Of a stretch of DNA of 38,691 nt, positions 25,500 through 34,665 are shown in pieces. The stretch spans positions 1 to 38,691 of the forward strand of contig JAUIDE010000035.1 of assembly GCA_030429105.1 (NCBI GenBank), read 5' to 3'. The notes below the pieces were generated by a model. That model worked only from the letters and a program-made list of their open reading frames with translations. It had not been told where the DNA came from and ran no database searches. Within the stretch, counting starts at the first letter, position 1. Every line of letters begins with the position of its first letter. A program made the translations under genes and the position numbers. Origin of the DNA: Alphaproteobacteria bacterium (GTDB lineage: Bacteria > Pseudomonadota > Alphaproteobacteria > Rhodobacterales > Rhodobacteraceae).

Positions 25500-26594
25500 T
25501 CACTCCGCCGCGCGCGCCACCATGCCGCCCGAGAGCCGCTCGACCCGCCCGGCGAGTTCGAGTTCGAGAAGCGCGGCGGCGAGGGCGGAGGGCGCTGCGC
25601 CGAGGTCGCGCGAGAGCGCATCGAGGTCCACCGCCGAAGGGCCGATCAGCTCGAAAAGACGCGCCGCGAGGTCCCCTTCCGGCTCCGGTTCGGGGAGCGC
25701 GGGCGGGGTGAAGCGTTCGCGGGCCGGCGAGAGGAGCCGCCGCGGCCCTTCCAGCGCCTCCAGCACGTCCTCCGCCGAGCGGATCAGCGCCGCGCCCTGC
25801 CGGATGAGCCCGTTGCAGCCCTCGGCCCGCGGGTCGAGCGGCGAGCCGGGCACGGCCATCACTTCCCGCCCCTGTTCGAGCGCCATGCGCGCGGTGATGA
25901 GCGAGCCTGAGCGCGCCGCCGCCTCGATCAGCACGGTGGCGGCGGAGAGGCCGGAGACGATGCGGTTGCGGCGGGGGAAATGCCGGGCGAGCGGCTGCAT
26001 CCCCATCGGCGCCTCGGAGAGGAAGAGCCCGCCCCCCTCCCGCATCCGGGCGGCGAGGGCGGCGTTCTGCTCGGGATAGATCACGTCCGCCCCGCCGGCC
26101 ATCGCGGCGACGGTTCCGGCGCCCTCCAGCGCCGCCGCATGGGCCGCCGCGTCGATCCCCCGCGCGAAGCCGGAGACGACGACGAAGCCGGCGGCGGAGA
26201 GCCCTTCCGCCAGCATCCCCGCCATACGCCGCCCGAGGGTGGAGGCGTTCCGCGCGCCGATCACGGCGATGGCGGGCCGGTGCGCGAGGGCGACGTCTCC
26301 GAGCGCCCACAGGAAGGGCGGCGGGTCCGCGATCTCGGCCAGCGGGGCGGGGTATTCCTCTCCGAAGAGCCGGAGCATCACGGCCCCCGCCGCCTCGGCC
26401 CGCGCCATCTCCTCCCGCCCCTGCCGCTCGGAGCAGGGCTGATAGGCCCGCTCGCCCCCTTTCGCTGCGAGGGAGGGCAGCGCCTCAAGCGCCCGCTCCG
26501 CGCTCCCGAACCGCTCGATCAGGCGCGGGAAGGTCTGCGGGCCGACATTGCGGCTCCGGGCGAGGCGGAGCCAGGCGAGGGCGTCTTCGCTCAC
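25500..26594 (-). CDS. dprA: DNA-processing protein DprA
   Basis: A 364-residue protein that loads RecA on incoming single-stranded DNA in transformation; it is also widespread in species not known to be competent. The Rossmann core has IAVIGARNAST, GFARGIDAAAH and VAAMAGGADVIYPEQN, then FPRRNRIVSGLS and AARSGSLITARMALEQGREVMAVPG. An N-terminal helical part (LARSRNVGPQTFPRLIERFG) and a C-terminal winged helix (about residues 295-362) are present. The start is GTG in a GTGA overlap with plsY; the upstream open frame inside plsY is not used. Confidence 0.95.
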   Translation of the reverse strand: MSEDALAWLRLARSRNVGPQTFPRLIERFGSAERALEALPSLAAKGGERAYQPCSERQGREEMARAEAAGAVMLRLFGEEYPAPLAEIADPPPFLWALGDVALAHRPAIAVIGARNASTLGRRMAGMLAEGLSAAGFVVVSGFARGIDAAAHAAALEGAGTVAAMAGGADVIYPEQNAALAARMREGGGLFLSEAPMGMQPLARHFPRRNRIVSGLSAATVLIEAAARSGSLITARMALEQGREVMAVPGSPLDPRAEGCNGLIRQGAALIRSAEDVLEALEGPRRLLSPARERFTPPALPEPEPEGDLAARLFELIGPSAVDLDALSRDLGAAPSALAAALLELELAGRVERLSGGMVARAAE

Positions 26595-27190
26595 TTCTTG
26601 CCGATCCGCGGCTCCTCGCCGCGGAGGAGCCGGGCGATGTTCTCCCGGTGCATGACCCAGATGAGCGGAACGAGGATCGCCAGCGCCCAGAGCGCGCCGC
26701 CCGCCCCCGCAAACCAGAGCCATGCGGGCGCCGTCAGCGTCATCAGGAGCGCGGCGAGGGAGGAGATGCGGAAGAGCGCCGCGAAGCCGAGCCAGGAGAG
26801 AAGCCCGAGCGCCCCGGCGAGCGGCGCGAGGCCGAGGAGAATGCCGAGGAAGGTCGCGACCCCCTTGCCGCCCCGGAACCGGAGCCAGACCGGGAAGACA
26901 TGGCCGAGCACGGCGCCGAGCGCGGCGAAGGCGGCCGCGCCTTCCCCCGCGAGCATCGAGGCGGCGAAGACGGGCGCCCAGCCCTTGGCCATGTCGAGCA
27001 GCAGCGTCGTCGCCGCCGCCGCCTTGTTTCCGGTGCGGAGCACGTTCGTCGCCCCGATATTGCCCGAGCCGACCTTGCGGAGATCGCCGAGCCCGAAGGC
27101 GCGGGCGGCGAGCACGCCGAAGGGGACGGAGCCCGAGAGGTAGCCGAGGGCGAGCCAAAGGAGGGCCGTGGAGGGTTCCGCGAAGGTCAT
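26591..27190 (-). CDS. plsY: glycerol-3-phosphate acyltransferase PlsY
   Basis: A 199-residue polytopic inner-membrane enzyme that transfers acyl from acyl-phosphate to glycerol-3-phosphate, the first step of phospholipid synthesis. The three conserved motifs are visible: GYLSGSVPFG with VGSGNIGATNVLRTGNK (about residues 16-55), GHVFPVWLRFRGGKGVAT (about 96-113), and the C-terminal WVMHRENIARLLRGEE. Length is usual. The ATG is preceded by a hairpin-rich region containing the pyrC terminator, so plsY-dprA probably has its own promoter in that gap, although none was convincing. Confidence 0.97.
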   Translation of the reverse strand: MTFAEPSTALLWLALGYLSGSVPFGVLAARAFGLGDLRKVGSGNIGATNVLRTGNKAAAATTLLLDMAKGWAPVFAASMLAGEGAAAFAALGAVLGHVFPVWLRFRGGKGVATFLGILLGLAPLAGALGLLSWLGFAALFRISSLAALLMTLTAPAWLWFAGAGGALWALAILVPLIWVMHRENIARLLRGEEPRIGKK

Positions 27191-27239
27191 GGCCGTGACC
27201 CGCCTTGGCTCGGACCTGCGAGGTCAGCCCGTGGCCTCG

Positions 27240-27266
27240 AAAAGCATCTCTCCAGTGGAGAGATGC
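27240..27266 (-). terminator. intrinsic terminator after pyrBC
   Basis: On the minus strand GCATCTCTCC-ACT-GGAGAGATGC forms a perfect 10-base-pair stem with a 3-base loop, followed at once by TTTT. This is the clearest Rho-independent terminator in the window. It lies 258 bases past the pyrC stop and 50 bases before plsY, separating the two transcription units. Confidence 0.65.
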
Positions 27267-27274
27267 CGAGGCCG

Positions 27275-27302
27275 TCGCCCGGAGGCGCAAGCCTCAGGGC
27301 GA
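27275..27302. repeat. hairpin with GCAA tetraloop
   Basis: TCGCCC and GAGGC pair with GCCTC and GGGCGA around a GCAA loop, with one G/A mismatch inside an otherwise 11-base-pair stem. GNRA tetraloops are typical of folded RNAs, here on the plus strand. Confidence 0.5.
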
Positions 27303-27364
27303 GGGGCGCCAAGCCGCCGCGTCGGTCGAAGATCTGACTGCGGTCGCCGCGGCGGGCGCGGAAA

Positions 27365-27391
27365 CGCGGCCGCCGGGGGGCGGCGGCCGCG
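27365..27391. repeat. 10-base-pair GC inverted repeat
   Basis: CGCGGCCGCC and GGCGGCCGCG are perfect complements separated by seven bases, mostly G. It abuts the next hairpin with no gap. No T-run is adjacent on either strand. Confidence 0.55.
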
Positions 27392-27419
27392 GGCAGATCA
27401 GCCGCGTGTCTGATCTGCC
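27392..27419. repeat. 10-base-pair inverted repeat
   Basis: GGCAGATCAG and CTGATCTGCC are perfect complements with an eight-base loop. Being less GC-biased than the background, this match is unlikely to be due to composition alone. Confidence 0.6.
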
Positions 27420-27474
27420 GGGCTACTGCGTCGCCGCAATCAAACAGCTCTGGCGACTTGGAGGCGAAACAGAA

Positions 27475-27507
27475 GTCGGCATCGTGATGCGGATACGGCA
27501 TGCCGAC
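27475..27507. repeat. 8-base-pair inverted repeat with nested palindromes near pyrC end
   Basis: GTCGGCAT (27475-27482) pairs with ATGCCGAC (27500-27507). Within it are GCATC-GT-GATGC and the palindrome CGGCATGCCG, so alternative folds exist. It begins 17 bases past the pyrC stop on the minus strand. Confidence 0.45.
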
Positions 27508-27523
27508 CGTCACGCTCTTCCTC

Positions 27524-28810
27524 TCACCCACGGCGGAACACCTCCCGCCCGGCGACCCATGTCCGCACCGCCCGGCCCGTCATCAGCCGCCGGTCGAAGG
27601 GCGTGTTCTTCGACTTCGAGCGGAGCGAGAAGCGGTCCAGCACATAGGGCACGCCGGGATCGAAGAGCACGAGATCCGCCGGAGCCCCCTTCGCGAGCCG
27701 CCCACCTGGCAGGCCGAGCCGCCGCGCCGGGGCGAGCGAGAGCCGCTCGAAGAGCGCGGGCAGGCCCATCGCCCCGTCATGGAAAAGCTTCAGCGCCCCC
27801 GGCAGCAGCGTCTCCAGCCCCACGGCGCCATAGGCGGCGACCTCGAAGGGCTGGCGCTTAGATTCCTCGTCCTGCGGGCGGTGGGAGGAGCAGATGACGT
27901 CGATCAGCCCGTCGGCGACCGCCTCGGCGACGGCGGCGCGATCCTCCTCTTCCCGGAGCGGCGGGTCGAGCTTGAAGAAGGTCGGATAGTCCGCGAGGTC
28001 GTGCTCGTTGAGCGTGAAATGATGGTGGCTGACGGCGGCGGAGACGTCGAGCCCACGATCCTTAGCCCGGCGCAGCGCGTCGAGCGCGCCCCGCGTCGTC
28101 ACGAGGTCGGCGTGGTAGCGGGCGCCGGTGATCTCCACCAGCGCCATGTCCCGCTCCAGCATGATCCGCTCCGCGAACGGATGGACGCCGGGGAGGCCGA
28201 GCATGGAGGCGAAGAGGCTCTCCGTCACGCAGCCCTCCGCCGCCATCGCCGGGTCCTGCGGATGATGGACTACGAGGGCGCCGAGCGAATGGGCGTAGTC
28301 GAGGCAGTTGCGGAACACCGTCGGGTCCGAAACGGGATGCGAGGCGTCGGTGAAGGCGAGCGCCCCGGCGTCGAGCAGGAAGCCGTATTCGGCCATCTCC
28401 CGCCCCTTCATGCCCTTGGTCAGCGCGGCCATCGGCGCGACGCGCACGGCGCTCGCCTTCTCCGCCCGGCGCATGGCGAATTCGAGCACGGCCGGGTCGT
28501 CCACCGGCGGGGCGGTGTCAGGCTGGACGCAGATCGTCGTCACCCCGCCCGCCGCCGCCGCCTCCCCGGCGCTGCGATAGCTCTCCTTGTGCCGCTCCCC
28601 CGGCTCGCCGACGAAGACGCGCATGTCGACAATCCCGGGCGCTAGCGGCAGCCCCCCGCAATCGACGAGCGCCGCGCCCTCGGGCAGGGCGGGGGCCGGA
28701 TCATGGCTTACATCCTCGATCAATCCGTCCCGGATCAGGAGCGCGCCCGGCCCATCCCGCCCCGTCGCGGGGTCGATCAGGCGGGCGTTGCGGAGGACGA
28801 GCGCGCTCAC
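27524..28810 (-). CDS. pyrC: dihydroorotase homologue lacking metal ligands, likely non-catalytic
   Basis: A 428-residue amidohydrolase-fold protein of the type I dihydroorotase class, coupled to pyrB by a GTGA overlap with a GTG start. The family zinc motif DxHxHxR is replaced: [11 protein letters not shown] at residues 61-71 has Arg64 and Phe66 where histidines belong. The catalytic-Asp block, normally ATDHAPH, reads CSSHRPQ with Ser309 in place of Asp. The rest of the fold is intact ([24 protein letters not shown]). In Pseudomonas a similar inactive homologue (PyrC', also called PyrX) is needed as a structural partner for aspartate transcarbamoylase. That role is the likeliest here; a catalytic dihydroorotase should be encoded elsewhere. 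Confidence 0.9.
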   Translation of the reverse strand: MSALVLRNARLIDPATGRDGPGALLIRDGLIEDVSHDPAPALPEGAALVDCGGLPLAPGIVDMRVFVGEPGERHKESYRSAGEAAAAGGVTTICVQPDTAPPVDDPAVLEFAMRRAEKASAVRVAPMAALTKGMKGREMAEYGFLLDAGALAFTDASHPVSDPTVFRNCLDYAHSLGALVVHHPQDPAMAAEGCVTESLFASMLGLPGVHPFAERIMLERDMALVEITGARYHADLVTTRGALDALRRAKDRGLDVSAAVSHHHFTLNEHDLADYPTFFKLDPPLREEEDRAAVAEAVADGLIDVICSSHRPQDEESKRQPFEVAAYGAVGLETLLPGALKLFHDGAMGLPALFERLSLAPARRLGLPGGRLAKGAPADLVLFDPGVPYVLDRFSLRSKSKNTPFDRRLMTGRAVRTWVAGREVFRRG

Positions 28811-29751
28811 GAAGCGCCCCCCGGCCCGCCGGGAATATTCCGCGCCAGAAGGTCCAGCACCGCCATGCGGACGGCGACGCCCATCTCCACCTGTTCCTGG
28901 ATCACGGACCGGTTCGGGTCGTCCGCTACGTTCGGGTCGATCTCCACGCCCCGGTTCATCGGGCCGGGATGCATGACGATCGCGTCCGGCTTGGCATGGG
29001 AGAGCTTCTCCTCGTCGAGGCCGTAGCGGTGGAAGTATTCGCGGCTGGAGGGGACGAAGGCGCCCTGCATCCGCTCCTGCTGGAGGCGGAGCATCATCAC
29101 CACGTCCACCCCTTCGAGCCCCTTCCGCATGTCGTCGAACACCTCGACGCCCATGCGCCCGATCCCGTTCGGCAGCAGAGTCGGCGGCGCGATGACGCGG
29201 ACGCGGTTCTCCATCCGGTTCAGGAGGATGATGTTGGAGCGGGCGACGCGGCTGTGGTTGATGTCGCCGCAAATGGCCACGGTCAGCCGGTGGAGCCGCC
29301 CCTTGTGCCGCCGGATCGTCAGCGCATCGAGCAGGGCCTGGGTGGGGTGCTCGTGCCGCCCGTCCCCGGCGTTGATTACGGAGCAGTTGACCTTCTTCGC
29401 CAGCAGCGCCACCGCGCCGGAATGCTGGTGCCGGACGACGAGGATGTCCGGATGCATGGCGTTCAGCGTCACCGCCGTGTCGATCAGCGTTTCCCCCTTC
29501 TTCACGGAGGAGGAGGCGACGGACATGTTCATCACGTCGGCGCCGAGCCGCTTCCCCGCAAGCTCGAAGCTCGCCTGGGTGCGGGTCGAATTCTCGAAGA
29601 ACATGTTGATCTGCGTCAGGCCCTTGAGGACGCTGCGCTTCTTGTCCCTTTGGCGGGAGAGGCCGACATAATCCTCCGCGAGGTCGAGGATGGAGAGGAT
29701 GTCCGGCTGCGAAAGCCCTTCGATGCCGAGAAGATGGCGATGTGCGAACAA
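28807..29751 (-). CDS. pyrB: aspartate carbamoyltransferase catalytic subunit
   Basis: A 314-residue enzyme that forms carbamoylaspartate, the committed step of pyrimidine synthesis. The carbamoyl-phosphate loop [19 protein letters not shown] is near residues 52-70, and [19 protein letters not shown] and [10 protein letters not shown] are intact. No ATG fits; the TTG at 29751, preceded by CCGGAGCCCGCC, gives the usual family N-terminus [13 protein letters not shown] farther in-frame TTG at 29805 would add 18 Pro-rich residues and is less likely. It overlaps the pyrC-like gene, consistent with a PyrB/PyrC' complex. Confidence 0.96.
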   Translation of the reverse strand: MFAHRHLLGIEGLSQPDILSILDLAEDYVGLSRQRDKKRSVLKGLTQINMFFENSTRTQASFELAGKRLGADVMNMSVASSSVKKGETLIDTAVTLNAMHPDILVVRHQHSGAVALLAKKVNCSVINAGDGRHEHPTQALLDALTIRRHKGRLHRLTVAICGDINHSRVARSNIILLNRMENRVRVIAPPTLLPNGIGRMGVEVFDDMRKGLEGVDVVMMLRLQQERMQGAFVPSSREYFHRYGLDEEKLSHAKPDAIVMHPGPMNRGVEIDPNVADDPNRSVIQEQVEMGVAVRMAVLDLLARNIPGGPGGAS

Positions 29752-29846
29752 GGCGGGCTCCGGCTCTGGTCGCCCCGTCTTAGCGGCGGGGCCGGGGGGC
29801 GGCAAGCGGCCTTGATCCCGCGGGCCGGCGCGCCAGTTCCGGGCGC

Positions 29847-31370
29847 ATGGCCAAGACTCTCATCCCCGTGCTGGGGGACCAGCTCTCCCTTTCGCTCTCC
29901 TCGCTCCGCGACGCGGACAAGACCGCATCCGTGATCCTCATGGCCGAGGTCGCGGCGGAGGCGGATTACGCGCAGCACCACCGCAAGAAGCTCGCCTTCG
30001 TCTTCTCCGCCATGCGCCATCACGCGGCGGCGCTGCGAGAGGAGGGATGGGAGGTCGACTACGTCCGGCTCGATGACGACGGCAATGAGGGGAGCCTCGG
30101 CGCAGAGGCCGCGCGCGCCGCGAAGCTGCATGGCGCGGCGCGCCTCGTCGTCACGGAGCCGGGCGAGCATCGGCTCATGGCGGAGATACGAGGATGGGAA
30201 GAGGCGCTCGGCCTCCCGGTCGAGATTCGCGAGGATGACCGCTTCCTCGCCTCCCATGCCGATTTCGACGCCTGGGCCGAGGGGCGGAAGCAGCTTCGCA
30301 TGGAGTATTTCTATCGAGAGATGCGGAAGCAGACCGGCCTCCTGATGGAGGAGGGCGAGCCCGCGGGCGGGCGCTGGAATTTCGACGCGGAGAACCGCAA
30401 GCCCGCCTCCGACGATCTCTTCATCCCCGAACCTTTCGTAGCGGAGCCGGACGACGAGACCGAAGCCGTGCTCGCGATGGTCGAACGCCGGTTTCCGGAC
30501 CGGTTCGGCGACCTCCGCCCCTTTCGCTTCGCCGTGACGCGGGAGGGGGCGGAGGCCGCGCTCGACCATTTCGTCGAGCATGCGCTGCCGCGATTCGGGG
30601 ATCATCAGGACGCGATGCTGAACGGGCGGCCCTTCCTCTGGCATTCCGTCATCAGCCTCTATCTCAACGCCGGGCTGCTGGAGCCCCTCTCGATCTGCCG
30701 AAGGGTGGAGGAGGCCTGGCGCGCCGGCGCCGCGCCGCTCAACGCCGCGGAGGGCTATATCCGGCAGATCATCGGCTGGCGCGAATTCGTCCGCGGGATC
30801 TACTGGCGCGAGGGGCCGGACTACCTCCGCCGCAACGCACTTCGCGCGCATCGCCCGCTCCCCGAATTCTACTGGACCGGGGAGACGGACATGGCCTGCA
30901 TGGCCGACGCGATCGGCCAGACGCGGCGGGAGGCTTACGCCCACCACATCCAGCGCCTGATGGTGACGGGGAATTTCGCGCTCCTCGCCGGGCTCGACCC
31001 GCACGAGGTCCATCAATGGTATCTCGCCGTCTATGCCGACGCCTATGAATGGGTGGAGGCGCCGAACACGCTCGGCATGGCGCTCTTCGCGGACGGCGGC
31101 CTCCTCGCCTCGAAGCCATACGCGGCCTCCGGCGCCTATATCGACCGGATGTCGGACCATTGCGGCCGCTGCCGCTTCGACGTGAAGGCGAAGACGGGGC
31201 CGAAAGCCTGCCCGTTCAACGCCCTCTACTGGGACTTCATCGCAAGGAACGAGAAGACATTGCGCGGCAACCCGCGCCTCGGGCCCGTCTATTCCACCTG
31301 GGGCCGGATGAAACCGGAGTCGCGCGACGCGCTTCGCGCCAGCGCGGCGCGGTTTCTCGACTCTTTGTGA
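29847..31370 (+). CDS. phrB: iron-sulfur (6-4) photolyase-type cryptochrome/photolyase family protein
   Basis: A 507-residue protein of the bacterial FeS-BCP/PhrB group, related to Agrobacterium PhrB, which repairs (6-4) photoproducts with blue light. The four cysteines that bind the [4Fe-4S] cluster are all present: C351 (TDMACMAD), C439 and C442 (DHCGRCRFD), and C455 (KACPFNAL). The N-terminal domain opens with [10 protein letters not shown], and the FAD-binding half includes [20 protein letters not shown] and MVTGNFALL. No Shine-Dalgarno sequence is obvious. It is divergent from pyrB with 95 bases between. Substrate specificity is inferred from the family. Confidence 0.93.
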   Translation: MAKTLIPVLGDQLSLSLSSLRDADKTASVILMAEVAAEADYAQHHRKKLAFVFSAMRHHAAALREEGWEVDYVRLDDDGNEGSLGAEAARAAKLHGAARLVVTEPGEHRLMAEIRGWEEALGLPVEIREDDRFLASHADFDAWAEGRKQLRMEYFYREMRKQTGLLMEEGEPAGGRWNFDAENRKPASDDLFIPEPFVAEPDDETEAVLAMVERRFPDRFGDLRPFRFAVTREGAEAALDHFVEHALPRFGDHQDAMLNGRPFLWHSVISLYLNAGLLEPLSICRRVEEAWRAGAAPLNAAEGYIRQIIGWREFVRGIYWREGPDYLRRNALRAHRPLPEFYWTGETDMACMADAIGQTRREAYAHHIQRLMVTGNFALLAGLDPHEVHQWYLAVYADAYEWVEAPNTLGMALFADGGLLASKPYAASGAYIDRMSDHCGRCRFDVKAKTGPKACPFNALYWDFIARNEKTLRGNPRLGPVYSTWGRMKPESRDALRASAARFLDSL

Positions 31371-31463
31371 CAGGAAGCTGCGAGGCGGCACGCGCCGAGG
31401 CCGGGTGAGAGCGCCTACAATCGCGCTCAAGCAGCCCGAAGGGCGGTAGCGCCACTAGAGAGA

Positions 31464-31550
31464 TGGTGCGGTCGAGAAGACTCGAACTTCCACGGGAGTT
31501 ACCCCACAGCGACCTCAACGCTGCGCGTCTACCAATTCCGCCACGACCGC
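31464..31550 (-). tRNA. tRNA-Leu (anticodon GAG)
   Basis: A class II tRNA of 87 bases including CCA. On the minus strand the acceptor GCGGTCG pairs with CGACCGC; the anticodon stem CAGCG/CGCTG encloses TTGAGGT, giving GAG, which reads CTC/CTT leucine codons. The variable arm GTGGGGTAACTCCC and the T arm with TTCGAGT are intact. Confidence 0.97.
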
Positions 31551-31569
31551 ATTTCATGACAGCGCGCGG

Positions 31570-31598
31570 GGCATAGCACCGGCCCGGCGCCCCTGCAA
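31570..31598 (-). promoter_or_regulatory. promoter of tRNA-Leu(GAG)
   Basis: On the minus strand TTGCAG and TATGCC are separated by 17 bases, about 20 bases before the tRNA 5' end. Spacing and position mirror the tRNA-Leu(CAG) promoter at 15215. Confidence 0.55.
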
Positions 31599-31655
31599 GG
31601 GGGGCTTGCGAGGCTTTCTCTTGCCCGCGCGCGGCGGAGGGCTTAGCTGCGCCGC

Positions 31656-32339
31656 ATGATCGAATGGCGGGTGAGCGACGGGCTGACGGACTATCGGGAG
31701 GCGCTCGCCTGGCAGGAGGCGCGCGCCGCCGCGATCCGCGCGGGCGAGGCGGAGGAATGCGTCTGGCTGCTGGAGCATCCGCCGGTCGTCACCGCCGGGA
31801 CGAGCGCGCAGCGAGAAGATCTGATCCAGCCCGGTCGCTTCCCCGTGGTCGAAACGGGGCGCGGCGGGCAATACACCTATCACGGGCCGGGGCAGCGCGT
31901 CGTCTATGTCATGCTCGACCTTGGCGCGCGGGGGCGCGACGTTAGGGGCCATGTCTGCCGGATGGAGGAGTGGATCATCCGCGCCCTCGCCGAATTCGGC
32001 GTGAAGGGGGAGCGGCGGGCCGGGCGCGTCGGCGTCTGGGTCGTGCGGCCGGAGCGGCCGCCGGGGCCGGGCGGCGCGCCGGCTGAGGCCAAGATCGCGG
32101 CGATCGGCGTGCGGGTGCGCCGCTGGGTCGCATTTCACGGCTTTTCTCTCAACGTCGAGCCCGATCTGGACCATTTTCGCGCCATCGTGCCGTGCGGCAT
32201 CCGCGATCACGAAGTCACCAGCCTTGTTGATCTCGGCGCGCCGGCTGTTATGTCTCAGGTCGACCTGGCGCTGGAGGCGTCCTTCCGCGCCGTATACGCA
32301 GGCGAAGGCCTGAGAAAGACCCGAGGAGGAAGACCATGA
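31656..32339 (+). CDS. lipB: lipoyl(octanoyl) transferase LipB
   Basis: A 227-residue acyltransferase that moves octanoate from acyl-carrier protein to the lipoyl domains of 2-oxoacid dehydrogenases. The hallmark [13 protein letters not shown] is at residues 68-80; the catalytic lysine is K146 in [11 protein letters not shown] and the cysteine is C180 in RAIVPCGI. Length is normal for alphaproteobacteria, with a short Pro/Gly insertion at about 131-144. The stop codon overlaps the cytochrome c start as ATGA, an unexpected coupling between lipoylation and respiration genes. Confidence 0.97.
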   Translation: MIEWRVSDGLTDYREALAWQEARAAAIRAGEAEECVWLLEHPPVVTAGTSAQREDLIQPGRFPVVETGRGGQYTYHGPGQRVVYVMLDLGARGRDVRGHVCRMEEWIIRALAEFGVKGERRAGRVGVWVVRPERPPGPGGAPAEAKIAAIGVRVRRWVAFHGFSLNVEPDLDHFRAIVPCGIRDHEVTSLVDLGAPAVMSQVDLALEASFRAVYAGEGLRKTRGGRP

Positions 32340-32755
32340 TCCGCATCGCCGCAATCGCCGCGATGACGCTTTTCGCAACCTCCGCCCTGGCGGACGGCGA
32401 CGCCGCCGAGGGCGAAGGGACGTTCGCGAAGCGCTGCAAGACCTGCCACTCGATCTCGAACGCCGGAGAGGACATCGTCAAGGGGGGCAAGACCGGCCCC
32501 AACCTTTACGGCGTCATCGGCCGGCAGGCCGGCAGCACAGACTTCAAGTACGGCGACTCGGCCAAGGCCGCGGGCGAGAAGGGTCTCGTCTGGGACCAGG
32601 CGCAGATCATCGCCTATCTCGAGGACCCGAAGGCGTTCCTCGTCGAGTATCTCGGCGACTCGAAGGCCCGCTCCAAGATGGCCTTCAAGCTGAAGGACGA
32701 GGGCGACCGCGCGGATATCGCCGCCTATCTCGCGACCTTCTCCGCCACCAACTGA
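32336..32755 (+). CDS. periplasmic class I cytochrome c
   Basis: A 139-residue exported monohaem cytochrome, c2-like. The signal peptide is residues 1-19 (ending TSALA). The haem site is C34-K-T-C37-H38; [13 protein letters not shown] follows, and the axial methionine is in [11 protein letters not shown]. These match cytochromes c2/c550 that carry electrons from the bc1 complex to oxidase. A GAGGAGG ribosome-binding site lies inside the lipB 3' end. The nearby ctaD is a natural acceptor. A hairpin follows the stop. Confidence 0.94.
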   Translation: MIRIAAIAAMTLFATSALADGDAAEGEGTFAKRCKTCHSISNAGEDIVKGGKTGPNLYGVIGRQAGSTDFKYGDSAKAAGEKGLVWDQAQIIAYLEDPKAFLVEYLGDSKARSKMAFKLKDEGDRADIAAYLATFSATN

Positions 32756-32775
32756 TCCTTATCGGACGCATCGTC

Positions 32776-32802
32776 GCGCCGCCCCGGCCTCCGGGGCGGC
32801 GC
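32776..32802 (+). terminator. strong hairpin after cytochrome c gene
   Basis: GCGCCGCCCCGG and CCGGGGCGGCGC form a perfect 12-base-pair stem around CCT, 20 bases past the stop. Only a short GTTTC follows, so intrinsic termination is plausible but not certain. It separates the cytochrome c unit from ctaD. Confidence 0.5.
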
Positions 32803-32921
32803 GCGCCGTTTCAGGAGCGGGCGCCGCGCAGCGAAATGGCGAACTCGCCCGCTTACGGCGCCCGCCGATCCTGCTAGTCTCCCGTCTGACGATCCGCCGC
32901 AGCGCGCGGCGTATCGCCCTG

Positions 32922-32950
32922 TTGAGGCGGCGCGCGGTTCCCGCTATGCC
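32922..32950 (+). promoter_or_regulatory. candidate ctaD promoter
   Basis: TTGAGG and TATGCC are 17 bases apart, about 57 bases upstream of the ctaD ATG, in the 251-base gap after the cytochrome c gene. Beyond this and the hairpin near 32776, I see nothing else in the gap. Confidence 0.4.
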
Positions 32951-33006
32951 GACTGTGAATTCCGCTCCGCTCCGGCGGGCCGGAATGCATCCGAGGGAGA
33001 CTTCAC

Positions 33007-34659
33007 ATGGCTGACGCCGCGGCGCATGGCGCCCACGATCACCGTCCCGGGTTCTTCACCCGGTGGTTCATGTCCACGAACCACAAGGACATCGGCATTC
33101 TCTACATCTTCACGGCGGCCGCGCTCGGCATCATTTCCGTCGCCTTCACGATGTTCATGCGGCTCGAGCTCATGGACCCGGGCGTGCAGTACATGTGCAT
33201 GGAGGGCTTCGCCGCCGCCGAGTGCACGCCGAACGGGCATCTCTGGAACGTGATGATCACCGGCCACGGCGTCCTGATGATGTTCTTCGTGGTGATTCCG
33301 CTCCTCTTCGGCGGGTTCGGCAACTATTTCATGCCGCTGATGATCGGCGCGCCGGACATGGCGTTCCCGCGGATGAACAACCTCTCCTTCTGGATGTTCT
33401 TCGCCGGCGCGACGCTCGCCGTCCTCTCCGTCGTGATGCCGGGCGGCAACGGCCAGCTCGGGGCCGGCGTCGGCTGGGTGCTCTATGCGCCGCTTTCGAC
33501 GAACGAACAGGGCTTCGCGATGGATCTGGCGATCTTCGCCGTCCATCTCTCCGGCGCCTCCTCGATCCTCGGCGCGATCAACATGATCACGACCTTCCTG
33601 AACATGCGCGCGCCGGGCATGACGCTCTTCAAGGTGCCGCTCTTCGCCTGGTCGATCATGGTCACGGCCATGCTGATCCTCTTCGCGCTTCCGGTTCTCG
33701 CCGGCGCGATCACCATGCTGCTGACGGACCGCAACTTCGGGACGACCTTCTTCGACCCGGCGGGCGGCGGCGACCCGGTGCTCTACCAGCACATCCTCTG
33801 GTTCTTCGGGCATCCGGAAGTCTACATCATCATCGTGCCGGCCTTCGGCATCATCTCCCATGTCATCTCGACCTTCGCGAAGAAGCCGATCTTCGGCTAT
33901 CTTGGCATGGTCTGGGCGATGATCGGCATCGGCGTGCTGGGCTTCGTCGTCTGGGCGCACCACATGTACACGGTGGGCATGAGCGCGAACGCGCAGGCCT
34001 ATTTCATGCTCGCGACGATGGTGATCGCGGTGCCGACCGGCATCAAGGTCTTCTCCTGGATCGCGACGATGTGGGGCGGCTCCATCGAGTTCAAGACGCC
34101 GATGCTCTGGGCCTTCGGCTTCCTCTTCCTCTTCACCGTCGGCGGCGTGACGGGCATCATCCTCAGCCAGGCGGCGGTGGACCGGGCCTATCACGACACC
34201 TACTACGTCGTGGCGCATTTCCACTATGTGATGAGCCTCGGCGCCGTCTTCGGCATCTTCGCGGGCATCTACTACTGGTTCGGCAAGATGTCCGGCCGGC
34301 AGTATCCGGAATGGGCGGGCAAGCTCCATTTCTGGATGATGTTCATCGGCGCCAACATCACCTTCTTCCCGCAGCACTTCCTCGGGCGGCAGGGCATGCC
34401 CCGGCGCTATATCGACTATCCGGAGCAGTTCGCGCTCTGGAACTACGTCTCCAGCTGGGGCGCGTTCCTCTCCGGCGCCTCGCTGCTCTTCTTCCTCTGG
34501 ATCGTCTGGTACACCCTGACGCGCGGCGAGAAGGTGACCGAGCCGGCCTACTGGGGCCCGCATGCCGAAACGCTGGAATGGACCCTCTCCAACCCGCCGC
34601 CCGAGCACACGTTCGAGACGCTCCCGACGCGGGACATGTGGGACAAGCAGCATCACTGA
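33007..34659 (+). CDS. ctaD: cytochrome c oxidase subunit I, aa3 type
   Basis: A 550-residue, 12-helix catalytic subunit that reduces oxygen and pumps protons. Ligands seen: H87 and H406 for haem a, H404 for haem a3, and H269, H318 and H319 for CuB, with the cross-linking Y273 in GHPEVY. The D-channel entry D117 ([12 protein letters not shown]), E271 and the K-channel K347 are all present, marking an A-type pump. A GAGGGAGA ribosome-binding site precedes the ATG. Subunits II and III and the assembly genes are not nearby; in this order ctaD is often separate. Confidence 0.98.
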   Translation: MADAAAHGAHDHRPGFFTRWFMSTNHKDIGILYIFTAAALGIISVAFTMFMRLELMDPGVQYMCMEGFAAAECTPNGHLWNVMITGHGVLMMFFVVIPLLFGGFGNYFMPLMIGAPDMAFPRMNNLSFWMFFAGATLAVLSVVMPGGNGQLGAGVGWVLYAPLSTNEQGFAMDLAIFAVHLSGASSILGAINMITTFLNMRAPGMTLFKVPLFAWSIMVTAMLILFALPVLAGAITMLLTDRNFGTTFFDPAGGGDPVLYQHILWFFGHPEVYIIIVPAFGIISHVISTFAKKPIFGYLGMVWAMIGIGVLGFVVWAHHMYTVGMSANAQAYFMLATMVIAVPTGIKVFSWIATMWGGSIEFKTPMLWAFGFLFLFTVGGVTGIILSQAAVDRAYHDTYYVVAHFHYVMSLGAVFGIFAGIYYWFGKMSGRQYPEWAGKLHFWMMFIGANITFFPQHFLGRQGMPRRYIDYPEQFALWNYVSSWGAFLSGASLLFFLWIVWYTLTRGEKVTEPAYWGPHAETLEWTLSNPPPEHTFETLPTRDMWDKQHH

Positions 34660-34665
34660 TCGGCC

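Larger units (their letters stand above)
27191..27523. other. 333-base hairpin-rich intergenic region between pyrC and plsY
   Basis: No convincing gene is present, only short open frames. The stretch instead holds at least six inverted repeats: 27213-27225 (5 bp stem, 3 base loop), 27244-27266, 27275-27302, 27365-27391, 27392-27419 and 27475-27507. One behaves as an intrinsic terminator for pyrC. Composition at 27425-27480 is less GC-rich than the flanks. The density of perfect palindromes is far above the rest of the window. It could be a structured RNA leader for plsY, or a palindromic mobile repeat of the REP/MITE sort. Confidence 0.7.

Noticed and set aside
27187-27531. 114-codon minus-strand frame in the pyrC-plsY gap
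   Set aside because: It runs through all the hairpins, has no ribosome-binding site and starts inside pyrC; structure explains the region better.
29752-29805. Farther TTG start for pyrB
   Set aside because: Adds 18 Pro-rich residues not expected in the family; the inner TTG has a better-placed GGAG site.
29616-31430. 604-codon open frame on the minus strand
   Set aside because: Antisense to the photolyase gene; no family motif.
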